A stretch of DNA of 64,000 nt. Source: Synoicihabitans lomoniglobus. Lineage in GTDB: Bacteria > Verrucomicrobiota > Verrucomicrobiia > Opitutales > Opitutaceae. The position numbers were made by a program, and so were the translations under genes. Positions within the stretch are counted from its first letter, which is position 1, and each line of letters starts with the position of its first letter. The stretch lies in the NCBI RefSeq assembly GCF_029023725.1, contig NZ_CP119075.1, positions 5,265,501 through 5,329,500 of the forward strand, in the 5' to 3' direction. The notes beneath the pieces were generated by a model. That model was not told the DNA's origin, ran no database searches, and saw only the letters and a list, made by a program, of their open reading frames with translations. Positions 35,104 to 45,343 of this stretch are shown here, piece by piece.

Positions 35104-36228
35104 ATGGCCACTGCCCCACGTTCCGTTTCCATACCGCTCCCGGAATCCTCGGATGTCCCGTCGGAAGGTTCCAGCACCACCATGCAGGACATTGCCGAAC
35201 AAGCGGGTGTTTCGCTGAGCACCGTGTCGCGGGCGTTGCATGATAATCCCCGGATCGGAGTCCGCACGCGCGACCGTATCCATCGGATCGCGGCGGATCT
35301 CGGCTACCGACCGAACCCGATGGTGGCGGCATTGATGAAACAATTGCGGACGAATCGGCCGGTCGCGCCCGTTTGCAACTTGGCTTGGCTGGACTTCTAC
35401 GAGGACCCCGAGGCGTGGAAGCAGTCCGCCGTGCAGCGGGGGTTCTACGCCGGCGCGCTGGCCCGCGCCCGAGCGCGCAATTATTCGCTGGAACGCATTC
35501 AGGTCTGCGCCCCCGGGATGACACCATCCCGCCTGAATCACATCCTCGAAAGCCGCGGTATTCGGGCGGTGCTTATGTCGTGGATGCGTGACTCCGACGG
35601 GATTAGCAGTTGCCTCCCGTTTGATTTGAATCGGTTTGCCGTGATCTCCGTGGGCACGCGCTATCAACGTCCGGACCTGTCGTATGCCAGTGACGACCAA
35701 TACATCAGCAGCTGCTTGGCCATCCGCCGGCTTTGGGAGCTCGGATACCGTCGGATCGGTTATGTCGGAGAACCTGGGATTGAGCGGATCGTGGAAAACC
35801 GTTTCAGCGCGGGCTATCTCACGACGCTGACCATCGAGTTGGGGGGCACCACCCTCCCGCCTTTGTTCACCTTCGACGATGTTGACGTGGTGGAGTGGTG
35901 GCACCGGTTTCGTCCGGATGCGATTCTGACCTCCAATCGGCTCGTGCTGCGCAATTTGCGGCAGCATGGCATCCGAGTCCCGGAAGATGTGGGATTGGCT
36001 CATCTCAACATCGAAGATTGTGCGGATTACGCGCCGGCCGAATTGGCCGGGATCAAGCAGGACAACGAGCGGGTGGGAGAGGGGGCGGTCGATTTTTTGA
36101 TCAGCCAGATATCCACCAACGCCGTCGGTCCGCCCGAGATCCCGCGCGGTGTGTTGACTCCGAGTCTTTGGGTGGAGGGACCAACGGTGAGGCAGGTGAC
36201 TGTCGCCGCGAGCGATCAATCCCCGTAG
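35104..36228 (+). CDS. LacI family transcriptional regulator
   Basis: 374 residues. Helix-turn-helix TMQDIAEQAGVSLSTVSRALHDNPRIGVRTRD followed by the hinge RIAADLGYRPNP. Then comes a periplasmic-binding-protein-like sensor domain (MSWMRDSDGISSCLPFD, RRIGYVGEPGIERIVENRF, PEDVGLAHLNIED). A 35-residue extension precedes the DNA-binding domain. The gene sits in the middle of the pectin genes and is the best candidate to bind the 18-bp palindromes in front of them. LacI-type repressors often sense a sugar intermediate such as 2-keto-3-deoxygluconate; the ligand here is unknown. Confidence 0.92.
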   Translation: MATAPRSVSIPLPESSDVPSEGSSTTMQDIAEQAGVSLSTVSRALHDNPRIGVRTRDRIHRIAADLGYRPNPMVAALMKQLRTNRPVAPVCNLAWLDFYEDPEAWKQSAVQRGFYAGALARARARNYSLERIQVCAPGMTPSRLNHILESRGIRAVLMSWMRDSDGISSCLPFDLNRFAVISVGTRYQRPDLSYASDDQYISSCLAIRRLWELGYRRIGYVGEPGIERIVENRFSAGYLTTLTIELGGTTLPPLFTFDDVDVVEWWHRFRPDAILTSNRLVLRNLRQHGIRVPEDVGLAHLNIEDCADYAPAELAGIKQDNERVGEGAVDFLISQISTNAVGPPEIPRGVLTPSLWVEGPTVRQVTVAASDQSP

Positions 36229-36345
36229 ATGATCCCGCACGAATGTCGCGGGGCCTCGCTGGAAATCCACCGCCGCGAATGCCTGCCATGCAACGAATCG
36301 CACAGCGGTTCCCTTGCCGTGAGTCGGTTTTAACCCCGCCCTGAA

Positions 36346-37929
36346 ATGGTTCCCATGGCATTTTCAAACCTTTCGGCCGACGGCATTGCGCTTGGTGGGT
36401 GGGATTCCTGGTCCAGCCGATTGGCGGGCTGGGTCCGACCGGTCCGATTCATATCGTTGATGGTTTTAGTCTCGCTTCGAGGGATCGCGGCCGGGGAGCC
36501 ACCGGCGGCGGATGAGGTCAGAGCCGCACTCGACCGGGCGGTGACCTATTTTAACTCGATCTCCACCGCAGGCGGATATTTGTGGGAATACTCCAGCGAC
36601 CTGACGGAGCGTTTCGGCGAAGAACCCGCCACCTCTTCGCAGATTTGGGTGCAGCCGCCGGGAACACCGTCGGTTGGGCAGGCCTTGCTCCTCGCCTACG
36701 CCGCGACCGGGAATCAGTCGCATCTCGAGGCGGCGCGTGCGGCCGCTCTGGCCCTGACTCACGGCCAGCTCGAATCCGGGGGGTGGGATTACTTGATCGA
36801 GTTCGACCCCGCGAAACGCTCGCAATGGTGCTACCGTGATGAGGTGGGGACGGCCGCGTTTTCGGACGATGAGCGGACGAATGTTTCGAATTACGACGAC
36901 GATAATACGCAGAGTGTGCTGCGCTTCTTTCTGGCATTTGTTGATGCCGCCCGATCCGCGCCCAGTCCGCGCGACGAAGCGATTCGTGACGCGCTGGAAT
37001 ATGGGCTGAAAAAATTGCAGGAGGCCCAATTTGCGAATGGCGCATGGTCGCAGCGTTGGGACGGTCGTCCCCACGATCCCGCCCGCTACCCGATCCTGCC
37101 GGCAAGCCTGCCCGAAAACTATCCTCGCGAGTTTCCTTCTCCCGACTACTTCGATTTCTACACCTTCAACGATAACACCATTCGCGACGCCCTCATGCTC
37201 ATGTTGGATGCCCGGCGTAGAACGGGTCGGGTGGAATTTCGTGAATCCGCCAGGCGGGCGGCGGATTTTATAGTGCTGGCGCAGCTGCCGGAGCCGCAGC
37301 CGGGCTGGGCGCAGCAATATGACGCGGCCATGCACCCCGCGTGGGCGCGGGCGTTCGAACCGCCGGCCGTCAGTTCCTTCGAGAGCGCGGGGGTGGTGCG
37401 CTTGTTGTTGGATCTGCATCGCGAGTTTTCCGACCCGCGCTTTATGGAGGCGGCGGGTCGCGCCGTCGCGTGGTTCCGGCGATCGGCGATCAGGGAGAAT
37501 CGCTGGGCGCGCTATTACGAACTGCACACCAACCGCCCCATCTATGGGGATTGGGACGGTCGGATTCACTACACGTTGGCCGAGTTGAGCGCGGAGCGGC
37601 AGACGGGTTATTATTGGGAGGAAGCATTCGGTATCGCCGACACGATCGCCGCATATGAAGCGGCGGTGGCCGCCTCGAGCGACGCCGCCGGGGCGGAGCC
37701 ATGGACGCCAAAGGATCGGCCGAAAACGGAGCACGGAATCGAGTCGATCGATGAGGATCAGCTGGCCGCCCGTGCTCGCGATGCGCTGGACGCAATGGAT
37801 TCCGCTGGTCGTTGGCTGGAACCCGACGGCGGGCGGTTCACGACTGAGCGCTTCATCGCGAACGTGCAACTGTTGTCGGAATTTCTGATTCGCACTCAGA
37901 ACCCCCGTCCGAAGCCGTCGACTGAATGA
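36346..37929 (+). CDS. Secreted PL10 family pectate lyase
   Basis: 527 residues. A signal-anchor-like N-terminus (VRFISLMVLVSLRGIAAG) ends near residue 50. The toroid (alpha/alpha) repeats of PL10 follow: GGYLWEYSSDLTERFGE, QPPGTPSVGQALLLAY, SGGWDYLIEFDP, YDDDNTQSVLRF, NGAWSQRWDG, FNDNTIRDALMLML, PGWAQQYDAAMHPAWARAFEPPAV. These match the PL10 core including the Arg/Asp/Lys-rich cleft. It follows the LacI gene with a gap of 118 bases and lacks a recognisable palindrome upstream. Function: endo-cleavage of polygalacturonate outside the cytoplasm. A later start near residue 40 is possible. Confidence 0.9.
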   Translation: MVPMAFSNLSADGIALGGWDSWSSRLAGWVRPVRFISLMVLVSLRGIAAGEPPAADEVRAALDRAVTYFNSISTAGGYLWEYSSDLTERFGEEPATSSQIWVQPPGTPSVGQALLLAYAATGNQSHLEAARAAALALTHGQLESGGWDYLIEFDPAKRSQWCYRDEVGTAAFSDDERTNVSNYDDDNTQSVLRFFLAFVDAARSAPSPRDEAIRDALEYGLKKLQEAQFANGAWSQRWDGRPHDPARYPILPASLPENYPREFPSPDYFDFYTFNDNTIRDALMLMLDARRRTGRVEFRESARRAADFIVLAQLPEPQPGWAQQYDAAMHPAWARAFEPPAVSSFESAGVVRLLLDLHREFSDPRFMEAAGRAVAWFRRSAIRENRWARYYELHTNRPIYGDWDGRIHYTLAELSAERQTGYYWEEAFGIADTIAAYEAAVAASSDAAGAEPWTPKDRPKTEHGIESIDEDQLAARARDALDAMDSAGRWLEPDGGRFTTERFIANVQLLSEFLIRTQNPRPKPSTE

Positions 37930-37969
37930 TGCGACGGCCGCCGCAATTTTTCCAACGCCTCTCTCAACT

Positions 37970-38350
37970 ATGATATTCGAACATTTTGCACTCAACGTGC
38001 CCGAACCGCGCGGGATGGCGCAGTGGTATGTTACTCATTTCGGTTGGCAGGTCGTGCGCGACCTCGGGGGGCCGACTCATACCCTTTTCCTCGCCGACAG
38101 CACGGGGCGATGCGTGGCGGAATTGTATCACAACAAGTCAGTCTCAATTCCGGCCTACGCCGAAACGCATCCACTGTGTTTTCATTTCGCGGTGATCACC
38201 GCCGACGCTCGGGCCGATCGGACTCGGCTCGATGCGGCTGGTGCGACAATGGTCGAGGAAGTCACGCCCGCCGATGGATCAGTGTTGATCATGATGCGTG
38301 ATCCTTGGGGTGTGCCGGTGCAGTTGTGTCAACGAGCCCAGTCCCTTTGA
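37970..38350 (+). CDS. VOC (glyoxalase-fold) protein
   Basis: 126 residues, a full single-domain VOC protein made of two beta-alpha-beta-beta-beta modules (MIFEHFALNVPEPRGMAQWYV, then CFHFAVITADARADRTRL). It keeps His and Glu residues at plausible metal positions (EHFAL, AELYHN, CFHFAV) and ends in a DPWGVPVQLCQR strand. It is 40 bases after the PL10 lyase and may share its transcript. The substrate is not identifiable; in this context a uronic-acid degradation intermediate could be imagined, with little support. Confidence 0.72.
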   Translation: MIFEHFALNVPEPRGMAQWYVTHFGWQVVRDLGGPTHTLFLADSTGRCVAELYHNKSVSIPAYAETHPLCFHFAVITADARADRTRLDAAGATMVEEVTPADGSVLIMMRDPWGVPVQLCQRAQSL

Positions 38351-38426
38351 GTGCGCTTTGTGAATCGCGTTCGCCGCGTGGGGGAATCGGAGGACTTTGG
38401 TTTCCGCGTTCAGACCCAATCAATGC

Positions 38427-38444
38427 TGCGCAAGGGATTGCGCA
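38427..38444. promoter_or_regulatory. Perfect regulon operator upstream of the Gfo/Idh gene
   Basis: TGCGCAAGGGATTGCGCA has perfect 7-bp arms around GGGA. It ends 96 bases before the ATG of the oxidoreductase gene. Confidence 0.75.
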
Positions 38445-38540
38445 TCCTGAGCAGACTCCAGGCCTACCACGCTCCCGATCGCGCTTTGCGAAGGCGCGAA
38501 GGCAAGGTTTCATCCAGAGGCATACATTCCCGAATTAGTC

Positions 38541-39893
38541 ATGGCGCCACCGATCACCCCACCCGTCCCCTCAGACTCTCCTGGAGAGGCGGCCGTTTGC
38601 GGATTCCCGTCGGCAGAAACTGCTGCGCGGAAGTTCCCTGGATCTTGCGTGCGAGTCGCCATTGTCGGACTTTCCGGATATGCTCGATGGCACCTGATGA
38701 TGTTGGCGGAACAAGCATTGTTCGGCCGAGCCCAGTTGGTGGGCGCGACGGTCATCAACCAGGAGGAGGAAGCAGAATTGTGCCGCCGACTGCGCGCCCA
38801 TGGCGTTCCCCTGTTTGACGACTACCAGAGCATGTTGACGGCGTTGGTCGGCCGGATCGACCTGGTGCTGCTGCCCACCGCCATTCATTGGCACACGCCG
38901 ATGGTGTTGGCGGCGTTGGAGGCGGGCCTGCACGTGATGGTGGAGAAGCCTGTGGCGGCGACGCTGCAGGATATCGATCGGATGAGAGCGGCGCAGTCGC
39001 TCAGCAAACGACTCCTCGCCGTCGGGTTCCAGGACCTTTACGTGCCCACAACGCATCACATCAAGCAGCGCCTGTTGGATGGCGAGATCGGGGCCCTGCG
39101 CCGCATCACGGTGACCGTGCATTGGCCGCGGGCGGAAAGTTATTACAAACGAAATAATTGGGCCGGACGGTTGACGTCCGACGATGCCTGGGTGCTCGAT
39201 TCTCCGACGAACAACGCCGGCGCGCACTTCCTCATGCTTGCCTTGTTTTGGGCTGGGAGTGAGGCGGGGAGCGCTGCTGAGGCGACCACCATTCAGGCGG
39301 AACTTTATCGCACGCAGTTGATTGAGAGTTTTGATACGGTGAACGCGCGGATCGGCACCGAATCGGGCGTGCAGATCGATTTCTACGCGACGCACTGTGG
39401 GGAAGCGAACCGGTCGCCGGAGATCACGCTGACCGGCGACCGGGGTCGCATTACTTGGTGCTACGAATCTGAATACACGGTTGATCGTGCGGACGCCCCG
39501 ACGGAGGTCCATGCCTTGCCCGATCCGCTCGTGACCAAGCTCCATGTTTTGGAGAACGTTATCGGGTGTCTACGAGGAGAATCCCAATTTGTGGTCGGTC
39601 CCGACTTGGCTCGGGAGCACACCCGGGTCGTTAATGCCTTGCACGAGTTTTTCCCCATTAGAGAGATTGACGCGCCCTGGCGTTTGACCGCCGGGGAACC
39701 CGGAAGCGGTTTCGTCCGATTGGTCGACATCGACAAAGCGATCGATGAGGCGATCGTGCACGGCAGAATGCTCAGTGAAACGAATCTGCCGTGGGCCGTT
39801 CCTGCCCCGGTGGTCGCGCTAGATAATTACCAGTGCTTTTCCGGATCCTACACGGATGTCCGGCGAGCAGCGGGAATTCGCGCGAGCCGGTAG
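38541..39893 (+). CDS. Gfo/Idh/MocA family oxidoreductase
   Basis: 450 residues. The dinucleotide-binding motif VRVAIVGLSGYARWHL starts about residue 37, after a non-conserved leader. LVLLPTAIHWHTPMVLAAL and the signature VMVEKPVAATLQDIDRM follow. The C-terminal substrate domain carries the HWPRAESYYKRNNWAGRL and DSPTNNAGAHFLM segments, where an active-site His is expected. Proteins of this family reduce or oxidise sugars and sugar acids with NAD(P). The perfect palindrome 114 bases upstream ties it to the pectin regulon. Confidence 0.87.
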   Translation: MAPPITPPVPSDSPGEAAVCGFPSAETAARKFPGSCVRVAIVGLSGYARWHLMMLAEQALFGRAQLVGATVINQEEEAELCRRLRAHGVPLFDDYQSMLTALVGRIDLVLLPTAIHWHTPMVLAALEAGLHVMVEKPVAATLQDIDRMRAAQSLSKRLLAVGFQDLYVPTTHHIKQRLLDGEIGALRRITVTVHWPRAESYYKRNNWAGRLTSDDAWVLDSPTNNAGAHFLMLALFWAGSEAGSAAEATTIQAELYRTQLIESFDTVNARIGTESGVQIDFYATHCGEANRSPEITLTGDRGRITWCYESEYTVDRADAPTEVHALPDPLVTKLHVLENVIGCLRGESQFVVGPDLAREHTRVVNALHEFFPIREIDAPWRLTAGEPGSGFVRLVDIDKAIDEAIVHGRMLSETNLPWAVPAPVVALDNYQCFSGSYTDVRRAAGIRASR

Positions 39894-40044
39894 ACGTTTG
39901 ACGGAGGTTCCCTCGTTGGGCGGGGTTTCGCTCGTCCCGCGTCATCACGCGGCGGGGTGGATTTGGTGAAGCGTATCCCGCGGTATTCGTCTCTCGCTGG
40001 TCGCGGCCGGACGGGTGAAGGCAATGAATCAATCGAAACAAAAA

Positions 40045-40092
40045 CCGCCGCCCCTCCCCAGCGCTGGTGACGGCGACAGGGTGGAGCGGCGG
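40045..40092 (-). terminator. Long stem terminator after the TonB-dependent receptor gene
   Basis: On the minus strand a 7-bp GC stem (arms 40086-40092 and 40045-40051) with a long internal loop is followed by a T run (plus-strand A run 40040-40044). It is 85 bases past the receptor stop. It may also end the convergent oxidoreductase transcript. Confidence 0.5.
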
Positions 40093-40176
40093 GAGATCAG
40101 CCAGCGGACGCCGGCACCGATTTGATGGTGCTGACGCCGATGGCGCGCCGGTGTCCAGAGTGGGCGACCGGCTGGC

Positions 40177-43095
40177 TCAGAAGCTGAACGTATTGGTGAT
40201 GGTGAAAACGCGGCCATCCTGAGGCCGGTAGCGGTAGGGCACCCAGTTGAAGTTGGCTGTATCGTCGTCGTTGATGGCCGCGACTGGAATCGGGTCGTCG
40301 TTGTCGAAGATGTTTTTGATGTTCAACTGCACCTTCCACATGATGTCGCGCGGGAGTTTGTGCTGATAAGTCAGGAAGACATCCGTGATCATCGTGTCGT
40401 CCCCCTTGTAGCTCCGGTTGACATCAAAAACGCCGTCGACCGTCTTGAAGTATCCGATAACGGGGGCGCTGTTCCAGCGGAGGTTTGAGCCGAGGCTGAG
40501 GCCCTTGAACTTACTGTCGCTATCGAAATTATATTTAGCGGTGAGGCGGGCGTTGTATTCACTGGCGGGAAAGACGCGGACGCGCTCGCGAGTTTCCAAC
40601 AGGGCGAACTGGGTTTGGGCCTGCTCAATGCGGACGGCCAGGTTCGAGTTTTCGCCGATGGCCGTCAGCGACTGATCTTGAGACTGATAATATGGAATGC
40701 GTTCCGCGAAATAGGCCCGGATGTCCGGTGCGATGTTGCGCTGTTCGTTGATCAAACGCGACGCGGAGAGGCGGAAGGACCAGTTGCGGGTCGGGTTGCC
40801 GATCAGCAACAATTCCTCGCCCGTGGCGGTGCGATCAGCCGTGGTGAAGTTGCCGTCAAGATCCAGGGGGTTCGTCGCCTGAATGCCGTTGTCCACGAGG
40901 ATCTGCTCGGCCTGCTTCATGATCTTCATCGGCGTATTGATCGCACTGCCATTGGTGACCGAATTGAGCTCACTTGTTTCGTAGTGGATCAATGAAAGGC
41001 TCAACCGGTTATCCAGTAAACTGAGCCGAATGCCGTAATCGTTTGATTCCCCCGTGGAGGCTTTCACGTATTCGCCATACAGGTCGCGCGTCTCGGTGCG
41101 CGGGGAGAAGTTGGTCGCGTGATTGTAGGTGAAGCTGAGCCAGTCGGTGGCGTGAAAAACCGCTCCATAGTTTCGGGAGATTCCTTGAACGTAGGTGGGA
41201 GGATTGATGAAGGACGCATACTTCGGGTCGTCACGTCCGTCGGGTGTGCCGCGGTCGACCTCGACGGGTATGCGCATTCCCGTGACCGGGTCGGCGGTGA
41301 AGGGGGCGTCGTAGGCCACGCGTTTGTCCTGTCGCCAGCCCGCAGTGGTGATGAGACGATTCTGCAGCCACCGGCTTTGCAACACTGCCAAAACGGAGTC
41401 TTGTTTGGTCAGGGTGTGCAGCGCGGCCCAGGATTCCCGTCGCAGGAATTTGGCGACATAGCCGTCCTGTGAAATCCCATCCGAATAGTAGATGTTGCGG
41501 TAGTCATACATGGCGTTCTTGCCACTCGCGAGATTGAGATAGTCGCGCAGATAAAACGCCACCTGCCCGCCCGTCAGGCTGCCGGTGATCGGGCCGTCCG
41601 GCGTTTGCACGAGGGTTAGCCGTCCGTTGTCCATCCACTCCTCGCGATCATTGTATTCATACATTGCCGCCAACTGGTGGTCGCCCAGCCATTTGTTGGT
41701 TTCGGTCAGGCGCAGATTGTAGGACGCGGTCGCACGGATGTCGTCAATGTCGATGCCGCGGTCGATGCGGAACGGGCGGGATTCGGCGTAAAGTTCACCG
41801 GGGTGGGTATTGGCGCCGAAGTCGTTGGTGTCGACGAAGAGGTAGGAGCTGACGCTGTTACCCTGACGTATGTCGTTGTCGGTATGACCGTAGGACAGGT
41901 CGATGTAGAAATCGTCGGAAATGCGCTGGGTGACGTTGAACTCGGTGATGTTCCATTTGCTGTCGTTGATTCCGTTGGGACCTCCGACCCAGACGTCGGT
42001 GGGAAAATCAAAACCAGTGGCGACCGTATCGAGCCGGATGGCATTGGCGAAGGTGTCGGTGCCCCGCGCCGTGCGTCGCGTGTTGCGCAAAACGCCGTCG
42101 GAATCGAGAATCCAGTTATCGGAGTTCATCGTGACCATGCCGTTGTCGGCGGCGGATTGAGGGCTCTCGCTGCCACCAATGACGACCCGATTATTGCTCG
42201 GAACCGCAGTCACGATCGGCGAGCCGGCATCGAGCCAGGCGGAGACGCGATCCGCGGCGAAAATACCGCGCGGACTTGCGCGCTCGGAGTCTCGCATTTC
42301 GTGGCCGATCGTGACCGTGGTGTCGGGGGTCGGTTTCCATTTGCCCGTCAAATTCCAGGCATGTTGCGTCTCGTAGGCGGGGTGCCGATAGAAGTTTTGG
42401 TCCTCCCACAAGGCGTTCAGGCGCAGGCCCAGGGTGTCTGGTGCGATGACTTGATTGAGGTCAACGCTCACGCGTTGGCTGCCGAGGTCGTCGGTGCGAT
42501 GTTGAATGGAGTAGGCGTTGCGCTGAAGACCAGCGACCTTGGTCGCATAGTTAGTGGTGCCGCCGGGGCTGCCGGCACCGAAGAGGATGGAGTTTGGTCC
42601 TTTGGAAAACTCGACTCGTTCCGAGTTGTAGGCCTCGAACTGGGCGTTGAGATCCATGAAGTTGCGGGTGGCGGAGCCGACTTTGAATCCGCGAATCTCC
42701 ATGTAGTTATAGTTCCAGACTTCGCGCTCCTGACCGTCGGAGTTGTAGTCGCCAGCCGCATTGGGGGAGACGCCGTTGGCGAAGAGCGTGAGGTCCTGGA
42801 TGTCCTCAACGGCCATGTCGGCAATCAATTCCTTGGTGATGATGTCGAGCGGGTTGGCGATGTCCTTTAGCTCGGTGTTGGTGCGACTTCCGGCTAGGGT
42901 CGAGTTGGCCATGTAGCCGTGGTCGTTGGACGTGGTGACCGTGAAGGGGCTCAATTCCACCACGTCTTCTTCGCCTGCCGGCGGAGTGGTTTGCGCCAGG
43001 GCGGGAAGAGCGAGGATGCATATGCTCAAAAGCGAGGTGATGGCGTGGGATACGCCGCGTTGCCGCCGGAAGCGCGGCGCATGGAGGTAGTTCAT
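40177..43095 (-). CDS. TonB-dependent outer membrane receptor
   Basis: 972 residues. The signal peptide ends about residue 34 (ICILALPALAQ). The plug begins with VVELSPFTVTTSNDHGY, the arrangement seen in Opitutaceae receptors, and continues with GSRTNTELKDIANPLDIIT, VEFSKGPNSILFGAGSPGG (a PNSILFG plug signature) and EIRGF. The long 22-strand barrel ends in aromatic TITNTFSF, the outer-membrane sorting signal. Placed in the pectin region with a regulon operator 123 bases upstream, it probably imports oligogalacturonides. It needs energy from a TonB system; the ExbB/ExbD set at 56.4-58.2 kb lacks a classical TonB. Confidence 0.93.
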   Translation of the reverse strand: MNYLHAPRFRRQRGVSHAITSLLSICILALPALAQTTPPAGEEDVVELSPFTVTTSNDHGYMANSTLAGSRTNTELKDIANPLDIITKELIADMAVEDIQDLTLFANGVSPNAAGDYNSDGQEREVWNYNYMEIRGFKVGSATRNFMDLNAQFEAYNSERVEFSKGPNSILFGAGSPGGTTNYATKVAGLQRNAYSIQHRTDDLGSQRVSVDLNQVIAPDTLGLRLNALWEDQNFYRHPAYETQHAWNLTGKWKPTPDTTVTIGHEMRDSERASPRGIFAADRVSAWLDAGSPIVTAVPSNNRVVIGGSESPQSAADNGMVTMNSDNWILDSDGVLRNTRRTARGTDTFANAIRLDTVATGFDFPTDVWVGGPNGINDSKWNITEFNVTQRISDDFYIDLSYGHTDNDIRQGNSVSSYLFVDTNDFGANTHPGELYAESRPFRIDRGIDIDDIRATASYNLRLTETNKWLGDHQLAAMYEYNDREEWMDNGRLTLVQTPDGPITGSLTGGQVAFYLRDYLNLASGKNAMYDYRNIYYSDGISQDGYVAKFLRRESWAALHTLTKQDSVLAVLQSRWLQNRLITTAGWRQDKRVAYDAPFTADPVTGMRIPVEVDRGTPDGRDDPKYASFINPPTYVQGISRNYGAVFHATDWLSFTYNHATNFSPRTETRDLYGEYVKASTGESNDYGIRLSLLDNRLSLSLIHYETSELNSVTNGSAINTPMKIMKQAEQILVDNGIQATNPLDLDGNFTTADRTATGEELLLIGNPTRNWSFRLSASRLINEQRNIAPDIRAYFAERIPYYQSQDQSLTAIGENSNLAVRIEQAQTQFALLETRERVRVFPASEYNARLTAKYNFDSDSKFKGLSLGSNLRWNSAPVIGYFKTVDGVFDVNRSYKGDDTMITDVFLTYQHKLPRDIMWKVQLNIKNIFDNDDPIPVAAINDDDTANFNWVPYRYRPQDGRVFTITNTFSF

Positions 43096-43217
43096 TACAT
43101 TCTTGGGTTAGGGTGACAATGGAGACGCGAATGGCGTCCGGCACGCGACACGTCGAATTCGACGTTCGCGTGCTCGCCCTAAGAGTGAAATTTACGATAG
43201 AGAAACAACTCCGCCAA

Positions 43218-43235
43218 TGCGCAACGCCTTGCGCG
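43218..43235. promoter_or_regulatory. Regulon operator upstream of the TonB-dependent receptor
   Basis: TGCGCAACGCCTTGCGCG: full left arm and 6 of 7 bases of the right arm. It lies 123-140 bases before the receptor start codon. Confidence 0.72.
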
Positions 43236-43297
43236 AAGGGGACCCGGGGATGCGCTTGGCCGGGGCGGGCGGGAGAGGCCGAGCGGCGAACCGCGGG

Positions 43298-45343
43298 TCA
43301 AGGGGCGGCCCAGCGGAGCAGTCCCCAAAACAGGAGAATGATGTTGCCGGAAAGGGCGCAACAAATCAGGAACCCAACGAGGTCTTCCCGATTCCACTTG
43401 GTAAATTCCCACGATGAACGGGGAAACAGTTTGAGGTGGTCAAAGCGGTGCGGATTGCGCACCGAAGCCTCGATCGCGGCTGCTTCAGTCGAAGGATCCG
43501 TGCCGACCGGCGTTTTCATCTTGGCAAAGAAGCGATCAAGCCGACGAGGGTCCGGGGCATGAGTGAGGAAGCTGATCGTTAGTAGAAAAACAAAGGGAGT
43601 GATCGCGGCAATCAGGAGCCGGGCCGCGAACCGATTGCTCGGAGACATTTCCGGCACCGCGACCCCGAACAGTCGAAGCAGACAGAGTTCGGTGTGCAGG
43701 CGTCCACTCCCGATGAGCGGACTGGATTCGTCGGACGGTTGGCTCCGGACCACCGATTCGAAATAGACGGGAGAGAAGCGACCGGCGTCGTCCACCGTTC
43801 GCTCCACCAGGTCGGGATGAGTGCGGATGGCATCGAGCTGTGGCAGCACGACCGGGGCAATGGTGTTGAAGAGCACGGCCGTGACGACCGCGATCCAGAC
43901 AGCGGGCACGCTCAGGCGTCGCCAGAAAAACATCAGCATGACAGCGGCCCCGAACGGCACGTTGATCGTGAGCATGAACTGAAGCATCGCGAACACGTCG
44001 TTCATATTGACGGCGGCCAGCACCCCCAGGGTCAACGCGGCCGTGATCGCCAGGCGTCCCGCCACCACGCATTCACGTTCAGAGGCGTGAGGTCGCCAAG
44101 GCAGGTAGACATTGCGCACGAACAGGGCGGAGACGGCCATCGATTGGGCGGCGAGCGTCGACATATTGGCGGCCAGCACGCCGACCACCATCAATCCCAG
44201 TAACCCCGGGCCGAGCAGTTGTCGCGACATCGTGCCCCACGCCATGTCGGGATCCGCGAGTGCGTCCGTGCCTTGATAGAGAGCCACGGCGACGAGACCG
44301 GAAAAGGCCCACAGGATTATCATCAGGCGTTTGGCGAAAGTGCCGCTGACCGCACCGAAGCGAGCGGCAAATTCGTTTCGCGCGGAACCGCCGATGGCCA
44401 TGTTGCCGGAGATGCCGTTGATCATGACGAGCGTGTTGGCGAGTATCCCGACCAGCACAAACGCCGTGATGTGGCGGGAGGGTCCGTCTTCTCGAAGCAG
44501 TTCAAACATCGCAGCGGGGACTTTGCTGCTGAAGGCGGCGACACCTCCGGCCGCCTGCATGCCCAGCGGGATGAGAATCACCGAAAAAGCGACAATGAGG
44601 AGGCTTTGAAAAACTTCGTTCGCCGCTGTAGCCGCCATGCCACCGAGCACCACATACGCGCCGACGATCACCGTATAGACGATGTAGAAAGCGAGCGGAT
44701 CAACCGGAGAGATCGAGTTGTGCAACTCTCCCCGAGCCATGCGTTCGCGGAGCCTCGCGATCTTCTCCTGATCGGACGCGGCGAAGTCCGCCAAATCCCG
44801 GGTCGTCAACGCCTGCTCGTAGTGTCGCAGTTCACGGTAGTCTTCGACCGAAGCACGTTCTTCGATGCTCCATCGCGCTTCGGGAGTCACAACCAAAGCG
44901 GTGAATATTTTGTAGGTCACCAAGTTGCCGAATCCAATGACGATGACCACGGCGCTCAGACATTGGAAGAGGGCGTAGAAGCGCGCGAGCCCCCGGCTGC
45001 CGAGACGATCTTCGAAGAGATCGGCGGTGGTAATCAGTCGCACGCGCCGGAACCAGACATTCATGAACCAATAATAGGGGTTCAGAAAAATCATCTGGAA
45101 AGCGAGCCAGACACCGGAAACGCCCTGCTGATAGACGAGGCTGGTGGTCGAGACGGCTCCGTTGGCGTCGGTCGAGTTCCCGAAGTTGAGGAAAAACTGA
45201 TAGACCTTACCCAGCTTTCGGTTCGCGAGGAAAAATCCTTCCTGGTTAGGCGTCGACTGGCGGGATCCGCGAAGGCCCAGATAAAACACGACAACAATGT
45301 AGAGAACGGCGACCGCTAGGTCGGCAGGATGGAATCCGGACAT
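43298..45343 (-). CDS. Sodium:solute symporter (SSS family)
   Basis: 681 residues, start at 45343 where the first helix begins (HPADLAVAVLYIVVVFYLG). The frame extends further upstream, but there it runs through an operator (45453-45470) and looks non-coding. About 13 or more hydrophobic helices; RKLGKVYQFFLNFGNSTDANG and LITTADLFEDRLGSRGLARFYAL are SSS-family landmarks. The C-terminus has extra helices (KWNREDLVGFLICCALSGN then ILLFWGLLRWAA). It lies upstream of the receptor gene on the same strand; both carry the same operator, and it probably imports monomers or small oligomers across the inner membrane. Confidence 0.9.
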   Translation of the reverse strand: MSGFHPADLAVAVLYIVVVFYLGLRGSRQSTPNQEGFFLANRKLGKVYQFFLNFGNSTDANGAVSTTSLVYQQGVSGVWLAFQMIFLNPYYWFMNVWFRRVRLITTADLFEDRLGSRGLARFYALFQCLSAVVIVIGFGNLVTYKIFTALVVTPEARWSIEERASVEDYRELRHYEQALTTRDLADFAASDQEKIARLRERMARGELHNSISPVDPLAFYIVYTVIVGAYVVLGGMAATAANEVFQSLLIVAFSVILIPLGMQAAGGVAAFSSKVPAAMFELLREDGPSRHITAFVLVGILANTLVMINGISGNMAIGGSARNEFAARFGAVSGTFAKRLMIILWAFSGLVAVALYQGTDALADPDMAWGTMSRQLLGPGLLGLMVVGVLAANMSTLAAQSMAVSALFVRNVYLPWRPHASERECVVAGRLAITAALTLGVLAAVNMNDVFAMLQFMLTINVPFGAAVMLMFFWRRLSVPAVWIAVVTAVLFNTIAPVVLPQLDAIRTHPDLVERTVDDAGRFSPVYFESVVRSQPSDESSPLIGSGRLHTELCLLRLFGVAVPEMSPSNRFAARLLIAAITPFVFLLTISFLTHAPDPRRLDRFFAKMKTPVGTDPSTEAAAIEASVRNPHRFDHLKLFPRSSWEFTKWNREDLVGFLICCALSGNIILLFWGLLRWAAP